DNA of 64,000 nucleotides from NCBI GenBank assembly GCA_030248195.1, contig JASAND010018011.1, forward strand, positions 1 to 64,000, given 5' to 3'. Below are positions 10,975 to 22,979 of the stretch, one piece after another. The first letter of the stretch is position 1. Each line of letters opens with the position of its first letter. Made by a program: the position numbers and the translations under genes. Source of the DNA: Trissonchulus latispiculum (Eukaryota; Nematoda; Enoplea; Enoplida; Ironidae). The notes beneath the pieces are model-generated. The model made no database searches. It was not told the DNA's origin and saw only the letters and a program-made list of their open reading frames with translations.

Positions 10975-11177
10975 TGGGGGCATGCCCCCCTTGCCCCCCC
11001 TGGCTACGCGCCTGACCGCAACCAATGGCCGCCTGAATCTGTTGTATCGTTGCGAGAATTTATATTCCTCCCTGACGCAGACAAAATATCCAAAAGCAGT
11101 ATATATAAATACAAATGTTAGCAATAACAAAGCAACGTATACGTATATATATAACATATATATATATATATATATAT

Positions 11178-11885
11178 ACAAGAATAAAAATGCTCCGGTG
11201 GAGCATGAAAAATGCAATATGGGTGACATTCGGTTGTAAATGGACAGAGGACTAGGTTTTAAAACGTTAATATGGGAGGGGCAGGTTGTAAATGCCAGGA
11301 GGACTAGGTTAAAAGCGCACTAATATGGACCAGCTTCGCTGAACAACCCATATTCGTGAAAATAGTCCAGAGTTTCTATCGGCTGCTGCTTGCTGTTGCT
11401 ATTGGCAGTTCTTCGGAAAATTGTACGACTTTTGTCAGCATGGCCAGCAAGTACATATTGTGGCCATGCTCCTTATTATACAACTTAATAATACACGTCC
11501 ATAATGTCAACTGCTTTTCGCATCAACTTAATACAAGATTATGCGCTAACACTGCAGAAAAAACACCTTGAACACCTTTCTAGCAGAACTGCATTGTTTA
11601 TTTGGAATACGTAAGCTTTAATATTTCACAATCGTCCCGCTTGCTTTGAAAACTGAAGAATGTAGATCTTACTCGTATGTCATGTGGAGTGGAGCATGAG
11701 TGACCGCGAATATGGGTTGTTCAGCGAAGCTGGTCCATATTAGTGCGCTTTTAACCTAGTCCTCCTTCCATTTACAACCTGCCCCTCCCATATTAACGTT
11801 TTAAAACCTAGTCCTCTGTCCATTTACAACCGAATGTCACCCATATTGCATTTTTCATGCTCCACCGGAGCATTTTTATTCTTGT
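11178..11885. repeat. 5' inverted-repeat module, copy 2
   Basis: Arms 11178-11356 and 11707-11885 (179 bp) are reverse complements with only about two differences. The terminal hairpin is ATGCTCC-GGT-GGAGCAT: same stem as copy 1, different loop. The words AATATGGG and GAGGACTAGGTT repeat at ~62-bp spacing. The spacer between the arms differs from copy 1. Confidence 0.88.
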
Positions 11886-12059
11886 CCTATTTCATTTTTA
11901 AGGTTCTCAGTAAATAGCAAAAACGTTAAAGCTGTGTGAAAGAAACTTTAAAAGTTCCGCCAATCATTAATAGTCAACCGAAAGTACAGAACAAAGAAGC
12001 TTGAAAAGTTCCAAGTTCTTCCTTTTTCTCTATTTTGACAGAAATCCAACATCCAGTAT

Positions 12060-12720
12060 CCATGGGCTGCAATAGTTTTAGTTACTGTATATAGCATATA
12101 GCACTCTACTGCAGCGCAAACAAATGCAAACTTTACTGTCAGTGAAGGAAACTCATAAAACACGATTTGCAATGATCTTCCGTACTTGCATACAAATTTC
12201 GGACGATTGCAACTTTCCTGTAGCTAGTTATAGGCCGTGCTGTGCTTCAGCAGCACTCGACTGCAGCCCAACCAGATGCAAACTTTACTGTCAGTGAAGG
12301 AAACTCATACGGCACGATTTGCAATGCTCTGCCGCACTTGTGTGCAAAATTTCCGACGATTGCAACTCATCTGTAGCTAGTTATAGTCCGTGCTGTACTT
12401 CAGCAGCACTCTACTGCAGCGCAAACAAATGCAAACTTTACTGTTGGTGAAGGAAACTCATAAAACACGATTTGCAATGCTCTGCCGCACTTGTGTGCAA
12501 AATTTCCGACGATTGCAAGTTTTCTGTAGTTAGTTATAGGGCGTGCTGTACTTCAGCAGCACTCCACTGCAGCGCAACCAGATGCAAACTTTACTGCCAG
12601 TGAGGGAAATTCATACGGCATGGTTTGCAATGCTGTTCTGCACATGTGTGCAAAATTTCAGACGACTGCAAGTTTTCTGTAGTTAGTTACAGGCCGTGCT
12701 GGTACACATAGCAACATCGT
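12060..12720 (+). repeat. Tandem array of ~152-bp monomers
   Basis: Four imperfect monomers. The word GCAAACTTTACTG starts at about 12126, 12278, 12431 and 12584, giving a period of 152-153 bp. Each unit also carries GCAGCACTC...CTGCAGCGCAA and GACGATTGCAA. It is unlike the 148-bp monomers of copy 1 except in length. Confidence 0.9.
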
Positions 12721-13009
12721 AATAAGTATACGAAACGTATCTATAATAGTTTGTCATGTCCTAAACTATCTGTATGCCGAATTTCAAATACCAGTGACGA
12801 ATGAATAACTTGTTATCGACGGTGCTGTGTTTGGATCAGCACATACAGCACGGTGGAAGCTAGAGAGTGCCCCAACTAACATAGCTACAGTTCCCCCTTA
12901 CTACAGACATGATTTTCGCCAAGTTTCATATGTTCAGGCGTTTACAGTAAGTCTACAGACAGCGTGCTATGGTTGTTGCATAGCAGTACAGCACGATAGC
13001 AGCACCGCA

Positions 13010-13710
13010 CAGAGCTGCGACTATGCTCATCGTGTTCAGCGACCCCGATAACCTTTATATGCGTCCCACTATGGCCCAAAACAGCATATTTAGGCCTATT
13101 TTTGACTATTTCCTGTAGAGTTAGTTGTTGGGACTTAGAAATTTTCCGAAAATGGCTATTTGGCCGGACCAACTTTGGGCCGGCCGCCAGAACGATCCTG
13201 GCCAGATCGCCCTCGTTAGGACATATAAACCCTTCCGTAGATCCTTATGCAACAAACCACGTCTCTCTAGCGTCTTCCCTGAGTCGTGTAGCTTTGACAA
13301 AATATTGGTCATTTTTGGCCATTTTAGCGCCAAGTCCACTTTTGGCCGGCCGTACAGGTGGCTGGCCGGGCCGGGCAGCGAAATAATATCAAAAAGGTTC
13401 ACTTTCGGGGTATATATGTTCAGAAAAACCTAACTTCACCTGCTGAAAATGCCCAGATCGTTCTAACACTGCGACAGAAAATTGCATTTTTCCAAGCGTG
13501 ACTTACACGGAAAAAAAACAAACGGACCTAACTTGCCCGGAAGCGAAAATTTTCAAAGTTGGAAATTTTGACCAAAACTTTTTGCGACTTGTAGTACTCG
13601 TCGTGTAGATTCCAACGATACCAAAATTGTCCAGTTTCGTTGAGTATTTAGCTGGCACGGAGCTCGAACGGGTCTCCAAGGGCCGCACTGAGCCTTTTAC
13701 ACCCATATTA
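13010..13710 (+). repeat. 3' module of composite element, copy 2
   Basis: Shares with 5600-6352 the blocks ATGCTCATCGT, TTCAGCGACCCCGAT, GGGACTTAGAAA, ATGCCCAGATCGTTC and the closing CTTTTACACCCATATTA. It contains the GGCCGGCCGCC and GGCCGGCCGTACAGG words, which are absent from copy 1. Confidence 0.75.
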
Positions 13711-14481
13711 CTGGCTTTTTCCTACACGGGGGGGGGGGGGGGGGTGGGCCCCCCCCCCCAAATCCGTTCCCCCCCCCAGACTTGGGTCGCCCCCCCCCCG
13801 GATTCGGGCCGTCCCCCCCCCAGAACCCCCCCTACCCTAAAGTGCCCGGAAAAATAGGGTTTAGAGGGCAAATTTTGAAAATTTTTTCCGGCTTCGCCGG
13901 ATTTTTACCTACGTATTTTTAAGCATTTTTTAGCTATTTCAAGCTTAAATTTAATTTAAAAATAGTTAATATTTTAGCTCGGCAGCAAAAAATAGCTATT
14001 TTTATACATTTTTCTAAAAAATTTTCTCCCCCCCCCCCCCAGAAATCCGAGTCCCCCCCCAGACCTGGCTTATTTTTACTGGGGGGGGGGGGGGGGGGGG
14101 GGCCCCACTCGGCAACCTCCCCCCCCCCCATTCGAGGTTCCCCCCCCCCCCATAAAAAGCCCCCCCAAAAATTTTACCTCCCCCCCATAAGCCAAAAAAT
14201 TGCCGGATTTCACCATTTTTACCCTAAATGTTCGAAAATTTTTCCGGCTTCGCCGGAATGTTAACGAACTGTTAGCTATTTTAGCGTAAACACACCTAAC
14301 ATTAGTCATTTTTAGCAATTTTTGGCATTTTTTACACAAAAAACGTAAAAATTTGCAACATTTTTCAAAAATATGCCCCCCTCCCAGGTTTGGTGAGCCC
14401 CCCCCCTCGATGGGGGGGGCAACAGTGATCCCCCCCCCCCATATCGCCCCCCCCATAAATTTTGACCTAAAAGTAAGCCAG
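13711..14481 (+). mobile_element. Two fused G-run elements
   Basis: 13711-14064 begins CTGGCTTTTTCCTA like 7734-8121. 14065-14481 begins CTGGCTTATTTTT and ends AAAAGTAAGCCAG, like the reverse of 27509-27875. The first lacks its right end, so one probably inserted into or recombined with the other. Contains G/C runs of up to about 22 bases and CCGGCTTCGCCGG hairpins at 13888-13900 and 14244-14256. Confidence 0.7.
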
Positions 14482-14739
14482 TAATATATATATATATATA
14501 TACTTACCTTGAACACGACCGAAAACTTCAAATTCAACGGAAAGCAGTCTTCGCCCGGGGCCTGCCATAGCAGGGGACAACGAAAAACGTTTACAGTAAA
14601 AAATCACAAAAGCAACTGCTGTGAGAATAGCGCTACTAATCAGGCATCCACGAAATAACATTCCTCGTCCAGCTACTCATTGCCAAACACTGGCTAAAAT
14701 TAAAATAAACAAAAATACAAGAAAACAATTATATATATA

Positions 14740-16845
14740 TAGCCATGGGGGAAAAACCCACATTTTCGGATTTTGGCTGGAACTTTCTATTATAATGGCT
14801 AGATGAGAACTTTATATACCATCGTACTTGGCGTACTTAGATCTTTCTTGTAAGCCCATTTACACTTCTCTAGGTTCTACCGTTAGGTCTCAAAAATTAT
14901 CGTAGCGCTATTCTGACACTTCCGGTGTAAAATTCAACTCTTTTTTAGCTAGTATATATATATAAATCAAAAAACCCGATCTAGGTACCTTTTTTGAGAT
15001 TTCATGTGCCATTGAGAATGCAGCATCAAACGGACAGGTTTCATAAAGTTTAACACATAAACATAGGGCAATTTTTGAAAAATGCTAAAAACGATGTATA
15101 GTCAATCGGGAAAAAAAAGCCACGTCAAAATTTCGGGAAAAAAAAGCCACGATCACTGTGGCCTAACGGGTGAAGCTATTGCAGTAATATTTGGCATGTA
15201 GAATGACGACCTCAATATAAGCCCACATGCCGATTTTTAGCTTTCTAGCTCTCCTCTATAGTCAACGGCAGGGTCGACATTTTTTGGAAAACTTTATTCC
15301 TGAAAAGGCGGGAAAACGGTAATGTTTCAAAAATTCATAACTTTCGTGTCAATAGTGCTATCTGAATAATTTCTATTGCAATCAAGTGGGAACATGTCTG
15401 GCTTTGTTCGCATAGAAATGTAAACAATTCAGGACGTCACGTGGTTTCTGCGCAGGTGTGGCTTTTTTTCCCGATGATTTTGACCCATCGGGAAAAAAAA
15501 GCCAGTCGCTTGCGAGACCCATAGTGAGCAGTTTTCTGGATTTCTGGCATTATAACTATTTTGAAAATAATCAGCAATTCAAGTTTTACAAAGCCATACC
15601 GTTTTTAGGTGGACAGTCCCTGAAATGAGCAACTTTTGGGCTAATATGTCATGTCAGTCGTTTTGATCGCTACACTCCACATTTCATCCGGAAACTGGCA
15701 CATTTGGCCAAAAAGAGCATTACGAATTCATTGGAAAACATTATTTTGTGGTTAGCCTTCGTTTTAGCAAGTTTTTGAAAAATTTGTATGTTTACCTTAT
15801 ATTTGATGAAACCTAGCCAGTTTATGCTGCAAATTAAAAAGTTGTACTTAATCCTTTACGAAGCCAATTTGCCACGGTAAACAACAAATCTAGGGTAAAT
15901 AAGTGACGCTGAGCACGATGGAACACTCAGAATTGGTCTACGGCTTCAGGATATGCTTCGACCAAAGTGGCTTTTTTTCCCGATGAGTGGCTTTTTTTTC
16001 CCGATTTTGGCTTTTTTGTCCCAGGAAATAAATCACAAAGTACTCTCTATTGCTACAGTCTAGAGGAGTCATTAATACATGAAAATAATCCGTAGGGGTT
16101 GCCATTCTTCAAACTACAAGAATTTTCCCAAAATTCCAAACAATGAGTTTTCCACGTCCAAAAGTTTGAAAAAATGGCGTTTTTTTCCCGATTGACTATA
16201 CATATATAATTTGATAAAACTTGTTAGTCTATCGTGTAGAGAATGGTTTTTTACGTTAAAATGCCTGTTAAAATCCACAATTGGACATGCCCTGGGTCCT
16301 CCAGGACCGAAATGGCACTTTCAGGGTTTTTGGCCCCTTTCTAGCCAGGGAAGCAAAATTATCCAAATCTGACACCATAGGATGATGCAGCGTCCTTGAT
16401 AGTACCGTGCTATAGTGTCGAATTGTTACGTACCCTGTTTGGTTGTTAAAAAATTTTTCAAAAAAATTCGGTGGGTTTCCCCCGCCACATTTGGCAATGT
16501 GCCAGACCAACGGTGCATCAGATCGATCTAATTTTGGCTGTGTGCAAAGAAGAAGACTTGCCATAATTGCAGATATTTGCAAAACTTTTCTAGCCCAAAA
16601 TAATCAAAAGCTACATCGGTCCAAACTTTTGCAAAATTTTGGCATGGTTGGACCAAAAAGTAGGTGTCATTTTCAAAATGTCATAAAATGAGCAGGAGTG
16701 AACCAAATGACTTGATCTTGCACACGTAGGTAAGAAAGAGTCGCGCTTTCTGCTGCTATGTTTTGGAGGTCATAGCTCCAACCCTTGGTCCAGGAGGCGG
16801 GTGGGTTTTCCCCCAAAAATGGGGTGGGTTTTCCCCCCACGGCTA
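14740..16845 (+). mobile_element. MITE family A, complete copy carrying a nested MITE
   Basis: Ends TAGCCATGGGGGAAAAACCC and GGGTTTTCCCCCCACGGCTA, each next to TA. After removing the 1100-bp insert at 15099-16198 it is about 1.0 kb, in line with the uninterrupted copy at 40456-41540. No coding frame of its own. Confidence 0.85.
15099..16198 (+). mobile_element. MITE family C, nested in family A
   Basis: Ends TAGTCAATCGGGAAAAAAAA and TTTTTTTCCCGATTGACTA, flanked by TA. The uninterrupted sequence at about 40890 reads GATGTAATTTGATAAAAC, which gives the empty site. The element is 1100 bp. Extra copies of the CGGGAAAAAAAAGCCA word occur inside, near 15135, 15480 and 15970-16015. After the right TA an additional CATATATA is present compared with the empty site. 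Confidence 0.85.
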
Positions 16846-16849
16846 TACA

Positions 16850-17067
16850 TCAATATGATAAACTAGTGCCTTTTTTCCAGTAATAAACCAGGGTGGAAAG
16901 GGACCCCACCATAGGTGTGGCTGGCGAAAAAAGTAGGAGGGGGTCTGGCGAAAAAGGGGGAGGGGTATATATAGTTACACCAGGGCGGGGTTTGGGGGTA
17001 TCTCCATCCCCTCCCCCATTACCAAAACTTTCGAACAACTTTACCCCTCCCAGAATTTTTGGATCAA
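16850..17067. mobile_element. G-rich fragment with a CATAGGTGTGGCTGGCG end
   Basis: The word CATAGGTGTGGCTGGCGAAAAAAGT near 16911 also opens the element at 45717-46176. I could not locate the other end, so this may be a truncated relative. Confidence 0.4.
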
Positions 17068-17373
17068 GTCAACCAGGGGGGGGGGGGGGGAAATCAGAAA
17101 CGCTATTTTATGCAGTAAAATTGAGATTTCTGTGCTCAGGACAATGAGACGAGTCGATTGGTACCAAAATTTTCCACTTTTAAAAATTTTGTTCGGCGAC
17201 CTTTTTTTTTGATCTTTACGTGTTAAAGGGCCCTAAGCCTAAGCCTTAGCCTCAGCCTAAGCCTGACACTAAGCCTAAGCCTCAGCCATATGTTAAACAT
17301 AGGCACTGATATACCCATAAAGTGTAGATTTGATTTTTCAGTGTCTGGGATTTCCCCCCCCCCCCTGGTTGAC
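17068..17373. mobile_element. Small element with G/C-run inverted ends
   Basis: Left end GTCAACCAGG plus a G-run and AAATC; right end GATTT plus a C-run and CCTGGTTGAC. They are inverted copies 306 bp apart. Between them, at 17226-17290, lies a block of CCTAAG/CCTCAG hexamers. No clean target duplication seen. Confidence 0.55.
17226..17290 (+). repeat. CCTAAG-type hexamer block
   Basis: Imperfect repeats of CCTAAG, CCTTAG and CCTCAG. They resemble a degenerate telomere-like hexamer, but the usual animal telomere is TTAGGG/CCCTAA, so I treat this as an ordinary short repeat. Confidence 0.6.
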
Positions 17374-17701
17374 TAGTGCCGAATTTTTGATTTACGCTCC
17401 TCCACTTTTGTTTACCCCCCTCCCGTACTCTACCAGCACTTTTTCGGCCAAAACATTAGCAAACTTTTGCCAAAAATGGTTATTTTTTTGGAAAATGTTT
17501 TCTCAAATTTTGGCTTAAATTCGCTTTAAAACCGTGTAACAACTTTGTTTTTACGAAAAAAGCGTTAAAATGCAGGAAATTTTGCACTTTCAGGCTATTT
17601 TTGGATTTACCAAGGTCCAAATTTGGGGGGGGGTTCGGTTCGGGTGTCGACCACGACGTTTCCAAAGTTTACCCTCCCCCAACCAAAATTTCCGGTGAAA
17701 C

Positions 17702-18426
17702 CACAGTTTTTTTGCGTAAAATACTGCGTATTTACGCAGTCGAGCTTAAAAATACGCAGTCAAAAACAAAAATACGCACCAAAATACGCAGCCGAAAAAT
17801 TCGGTAGCAATAATTTCCAGAGTGCTCTAAATTAATTTCTTGGGACAATTCAACGTAGTTTGGGCTCTGGCTTCCCAGACCCCCCACTTATATACCTCTT
17901 CGCTTCTACATTGATCCTTCCGTCTGCAGTTGCTTCTAAGCACACGTATATTGTTGTATACACATGCGTTGTTTTTGTTTCTATTTTGATTTGACATAGT
18001 AAACTAAAATTTTATCTGTTCTAAGACTCTATTTGTTCTATTCGTAAACTCTATTTGTCTAACCAACAATTAACTTTACTATTAAATTGCTCCAGGCAAA
18101 GAATTCAAAGTTTTAAGAGCAAATTTAATCAAAAATTTAAAATTTTGTTCAACTTCTGGGGGGCTGCGCCCCCCAGACCCCCTGCGTGTCTGTTTCAAAT
18201 CAAATATTCATACTTTTACACCATAGTTCAATCGGCACGCAACGTAAAATGAAGCTAAGACCTTTAAGGTTGTTTAAAAACTCTTAAAAACGAATTAATT
18301 CGACGCAAAATGCGTTTATAACGTTGAGAAGCGATTTTTGTAATTTTACGCAGTCGAAAATAAAAATACGCACTCGAAAACAAAAATACGCAAAATTTAC
18401 GCAGGTCCGATTTTCAAAAAACCCTG
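17702..18426 (+). mobile_element. hAT-like element with TACGCAGTCGAAAA ends
   Basis: Both ends carry several copies of the words TACGCAGTCGAAAA and AAAATACGCA in inverted orientation (17702-17812 and 18330-18426). Flanking 8-mers GGTGAAAC (17694-17701) and GGTAAAAC (18427-18434) match at 7 of 8 bases. The G/C hairpin at 18154-18182 lies inside. No transposase. Confidence 0.55.
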
Positions 18427-18744
18427 GGTAAAACTATGGAGAGGGGGGGAAAATGTCATTTTGGGCATAGGTGTACCAGGTCAGTTTGCCCCCTGTGAGA
18501 CCCTCCCCACGAGATCCCACCCCCCATACCCGACCTCGACTACTCCCCCCTCCAAGCTGAGCTCAGACCCCCCTCCCCCCTAAAATAAGGTCGAAACAAA
18601 AGAAAAATGCCAAATTTTTGCAATTTTTCAAAACTTTTCTGAAAAAATTGGCTGAAAATAGTTAAAAACGCTAAAAAATGGATTGTAAAACGCAATACGA
18701 GTAGTTTTTGAGTAGATTCACTAGAAGAACTTTGCTGGGTAAAA

Positions 18745-19781
18745 TTGCTGCGCAAGGTACAACGATTTTACCATGAATTTACCACGGATTTTTAATGAAA
18801 TTTTAATATTTTTTAATGGATTTACAATGATTATATCCAGTTTTACCATAAGATTTCAATGGACATACAATGGTTTTACTAACTACTACTTCTGTTTTTA
18901 TACGTATTTACAATAATTTTACCACGTTGTAAAATTGTTGTAAATCTGTTGTAAAATCTGGAAAATTCAATTGGGTCAACTTACAATGTTTTTACAACTT
19001 TTACAACGAATTTGCGACATCTTTATAACGATTTTACCATGTGGTAAACTTGCTATAAAATTGTTAAAACTTATTTTGGAGCATTGTAAAAACGTTGTAA
19101 ACATTTACCACGATTTTACAATAAATATACCACATGATAAAATCGTTATAAAGACGTTGTAAATTCGATGTAAAAGTTGTAAAAACGTTGTAAATTGATT
19201 CAATTGCATTTACAACGATTTTACAACAGATTTACAACAATTTTACAACGTCTTAAAATTATTGTAAATACGTATTAAAACCGATGTAGAACCATTGCAA
19301 ATTCAATGAAATCTTATGGTAAAATCGGATATAATCATTGTAAACATAGTTTCCCTGGAATTTTGGGTATGGGGGGGAATTTTGGAAGGTTGGTGGTCGA
19401 CCCAAGAAATGTGATGGGGGATTTTCTGTAATCTAGCCCTTTTTTCTTCAAAATAAAGCCTCTTTTTCACGTTTTAGGCGTTTTGTACCGTTTTAAAGCG
19501 ATTTTAAATCTAAATTTTAGAAAATTTTGTCAAAAAATGACCATTTTTTGGGCCAATTTAGCTAACTTTTTCGGTAAAAAATCGTTGGGGGGGGGGTTCG
19601 GGGGGGAAGCCGAAAGTTGGGGCAGGGTATGTCAAAAATTCTGGGGGGGGTAAAATTGGTCAAAAATTTTGGGGGGATACCCCCCCCCAAAGGAAAGTAT
19701 GATTGTAAATTTTGTAAATTGTAAATTTCATTAAAAATCCGTGGTAAATTCATGGTAAAATCGTTGTACCTTGCGCAGCAA
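18745..19781. mobile_element. Foldback element built of TTTACAACGATTTTAC words
   Basis: The arms starting TTGCTGCGCAAGGTACAACG (18745) and ending with its reverse complement (19781) are inverted repeats of at least 120 bp. Both arms and the centre are chains of TTTACAACG / CGTTGTAAA words in both orientations. A hAT element (19345-19701) has inserted in the right arm. Confidence 0.8.
19345..19701 (+). mobile_element. hAT element with CATAGTTTCC ends, copy 1
   Basis: Ends CATAGTTTCCCTGG and CCAAAGGAAAGTATG. The 8-bp ATTGTAAA is repeated exactly at 19337-19344 and 19702-19709. The element is 357 bp with G/C runs next to both ends. It sits in the foldback element. Confidence 0.85.
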
Positions 19782-19795
19782 TTTACAACGATTTT

Positions 19796-21389
19796 AGAAG
19801 AAGAAGAAAGATTTACTCCGAAGAAATTCAACAAGGACGGTACATCGATTTACTCAAGTATAAGCTTAATCATCCATAACACAATACACGTGCAACATAC
19901 TAAAGACAGTTACAAACTGAGACATCAGAGCAACATACTTTGTCTTCCTCCATCTACCATTTATATACAATGAGATGGCGCAAAAGTAAGTGCCTGCTTT
20001 CAAATAAAAGCTCTTTAAAGGTCTTTATATCTTTAGCTAAGACAATATTTTCTGGGAGAGAATTCCATGAGTTTACTATTCTGTTAGTGAAAAAATACTT
20101 TCTAATATCTAAAGAAAATTTTGGTTTTTCCAATCTAAATAGATGACCCCGTGTATTACGTACATTAGCTGATAACGAAAACAGAGACTGAAAAGATATT
20201 CCAACATGACCATAAACAATCTTATACACCAAAGTCAAATCAGTCATCAGTCTATTTAGTTCTAACGAAACCAGACCCAAGATTTCGCACTGATCTTTAT
20301 ATGATAAATGTCTAAATTCATAGAAAGAGTTACAAAACTTCTTCTGAACCTTTTCAATTGTTTCAATATCTTGTTTTAGCCAAGGATTCCAAATCTCAGA
20401 TGCATACGATAGTATTGGTAAAACATAAGCTTTATATAGTCTTATCCTCACAGATAAGTCATCCGAAGTAAAACTTCGTAACATAATAGACAAAACTGAT
20501 AAAGCCTTGTTCGCAATACGGTTTATGTGAACTCCAAACTTTAAATTTTGACTAACCCACACACCTAAATCTGAGCATCCATCAGAATTCAGCAAAGTGT
20601 TTTCATTAAAAGTGTAAGGGGTCTTTGCGTTTTGTCTTCCAATATACAAAACAAAGGACTTAGTCCATGAGACCGATAGTTGCCAATTTTCAACCCATTC
20701 AAAAAACCCTTGTAGCAAAGAACTTAATATTAAATCTCTATCAGTACCAACTGCAAACAATTTCATATCATCGGCATAGGCAACACAATTCACAGAACCT
20801 AATAGGTTTAAAATTTCATTAATATATATTAAAAACAAAGTCGGACCAACAACTGAACCTTGAGGAACCCCGCTAGTTACATCAACAAAAGTTGAATGGG
20901 CATCGTGCAGCTTAACTCTCTGACGTCTACCACTTACAAAAGAAGATACTACATTTAAGACAACCCCTTGAAATCCATAAGCTTGCAATCTCACTCTAAG
21001 TTTAGGAAGTGAAATTGAGTTGAAAGCTTTTTTCAAATCAATATATGCCACATCAGTACATAAACGATTATCTAAAGCAGTAGTCCATTTATCTATATAT
21101 ACAAAATAACAGATTCGTAACAGTCGATTTACCCTTACAGAAACCATGCTGAGCAGGAGCAACTATATTATTATCAAAACAATGTGATCGTAAAGTATCA
21201 TTTAAAATCCAATCCAACGGTCTAGCTGCACCACATGTCAACGATACATCCCTAGTTATCCGTTAGTTGGCTCCTAGACCCTTTATTTTTAAAAATTGGC
21301 ACTACATTTGCATCTTTCCAATCTTGTGGTATATATCCAGTGTTACAAGCAAAATCGGTAATAAACCATATCGGAAAAGCAAGTTCAGC
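19796..21389 (-). mobile_element. LINE family 1, copy A (5'-truncated)
   Basis: Codes for the reverse transcriptase half and C-terminus of a jockey-superfamily non-LTR retrotransposon. A 402-residue frame (21162 to 19954) holds the RT motifs: AFNS near residue 46, GVPQG near 98 and the catalytic YADD at 129-132. The first ~20 residues are out of frame because of a 4-bp TATA insertion near 21095; the upstream RT part (to 21389) lies in another frame. The 3' UTR ends in a (TTC)n tail at about 19800. Compared with copy C the frame around YADD is intact, because A lacks the TATA insertion found there. It joins copy B head to head at 21389. Confidence 0.85.
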
Positions 21390-22979
21390 TGTCATTCATG
21401 AATCTCAGGTTATTTGTAATACTTTCAGTTTTGATGTTGTGACTGTTTTTGAAGCCTTGTCTAAGATTAAGCCTACTATGGCTAGAGGTCCTGATGAAAT
21501 TCCTTATATTTTTTATAAAAAATTTGCCGCTGAACTTGCTTTTCCGATATGGTTTATTACCGATTTTGCTTGTAACACTGGATATATACCACAAGATTGG
21601 AAAGATGCAAATGTAGTGCCAATTTTTAAAAATAAAGGGTCTAGGAGCCAACCGGATAACTATAGGGATGTATCGTTGACATGTGGTGCAGCTAGACCGT
21701 TAGATTGGATTTTAAATGATACTTTACGATCACATTGTTTTGATAATAATATAGTGGCTCCTGCTCAGCATGGTTTCTGTAAGGGTAAATCGACTGTTAC
21801 GAATCTGTTATTTTGTATAGATAAATGGACTACTGCTTTAGATAATCGTTTATGTACTGATGTGGCATATATTGATTTAAAAAAAGCTTTCAACTCAATT
21901 TCACTTCCTAAACTTAGAGTGAGATTGCAAGCTTATGGATTTCAAGGGGTTGTTTTAAATGTAGTATCTTCTTTTGTAAGTGGTAGACGTCAGAGAGTTA
22001 AGCTGCACGATGCCCATTCAAATTTTGTTGATGTAACTAGCGGGGTTCCTCAAGGTTCAGTTGTTGGTCCGACTTTGTTTTTAATATATATTAATGAAAT
22101 TTCAAACCTATTAGGTTCTGTGAATTGTGTTGCCTATGCCGATGATATGAAATTGTTTGCAGTTGGTATATACTGATAGAGATTTAATATTAAGTTCTTT
22201 GCTACAAGGGTTTTTTGAATGGGTTGAAAATTGGCAACTATCGGTCTCATGGACTAAGTCCTTTGTTTTGTATATTGGAAGACAAAACGCAAAGACCCCT
22301 TACACTTTTAATGAAAACACTTTGCTGAATTCTGATGGATGCTCAGATTTAGGTGTGTGGGTTAGTCAAAATTTAAAGTTTGGAGTTCACATAAACCGTA
22401 TTGCGAACAAGGCTTTATCAGTTTTGTCTATTATGTTACGAAGTTTTACTTCGGATGACTTATCTGTGAGGATACGACTATATAAAGCTTATGTTTTACC
22501 AATACTATCGTATGCATCTGAGATTTGGAACCCTTGGCTAAAACAAGATATTGAAACAATCGAAAAGGTTCAGAAGAAGTTTTGTAACTCTTTCTATGAA
22601 TTTAGACATTTATCATATAAAGATCAGTGCGAAATCTTGGGTCTGGTTTCGTTAGAACTAAATAGACTGATGACTGATTTGACTTTGGTGTATAAGATTG
22701 TTTATGGTCATGTTGGAATATCTTTTCAGTCTCTGTTTTCGTTATCAGCTAATGTACGTAATACACGGGGTCATCTGTTTAGATTGGAAAAACCAAAATT
22801 TTCTTTAGATATTAGAAAGTATTTTTTCACTAACAGAATAGTAAACTCATGGAATTCTCTACCAGAAAATATTGTCTTAGCTAAAGATATGAAGACCTTT
22901 AAAGAGCTTTTATTTGAAAGCAGGCACTTACTTTTGCGCCATCTCATTGTATATAAATGGTAGATTGAGGAAGACAAAG
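21389..22979 (+). mobile_element. LINE family 1, copy B (5'-truncated, frameshifted)
   Basis: Begins inside the ORF upstream of the RT domain (at IHESQV) and runs through the RT. The frame 21340-22176 ends just after YADDMKLF because of a 4-bp TATA insertion near 22168. The remainder of the protein (22157-22963) is in the next frame and ends with the usual C-terminal region and YKW stop. The 3' UTR is cut at 22979 by a TA-target element, and its last part reappears at 31410-31565. Nearly identical to copy C. Confidence 0.85.

Larger units (their letters stand above)
11178..13710 (+). mobile_element. Composite satellite-bearing element, copy 2
   Basis: Same order as copy 1: inverted-repeat module (11178-11885), tandem array (about 12060-12720), 3' module (13010-13710). 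The array monomers are unrelated in sequence to those of copies 1 and 3. The terminal hairpin is missing because a G-run element begins right after CCCATATTA. Confidence 0.7.

Noticed and set aside
13627..14537. Proline- and glycine-rich frames
   Set aside because: They are translations of C- or G-runs in G-run elements; similar frames at 7608-7877, 45309-45715, 47044-47964 and 49002-49305 are rejected for the same reason.
19345..21389. Twin-priming (5' inversion) to explain the opposed LINE copies
   Set aside because: Both copies contain the 3' part of the element; 5' inversion would give only one 3' end.
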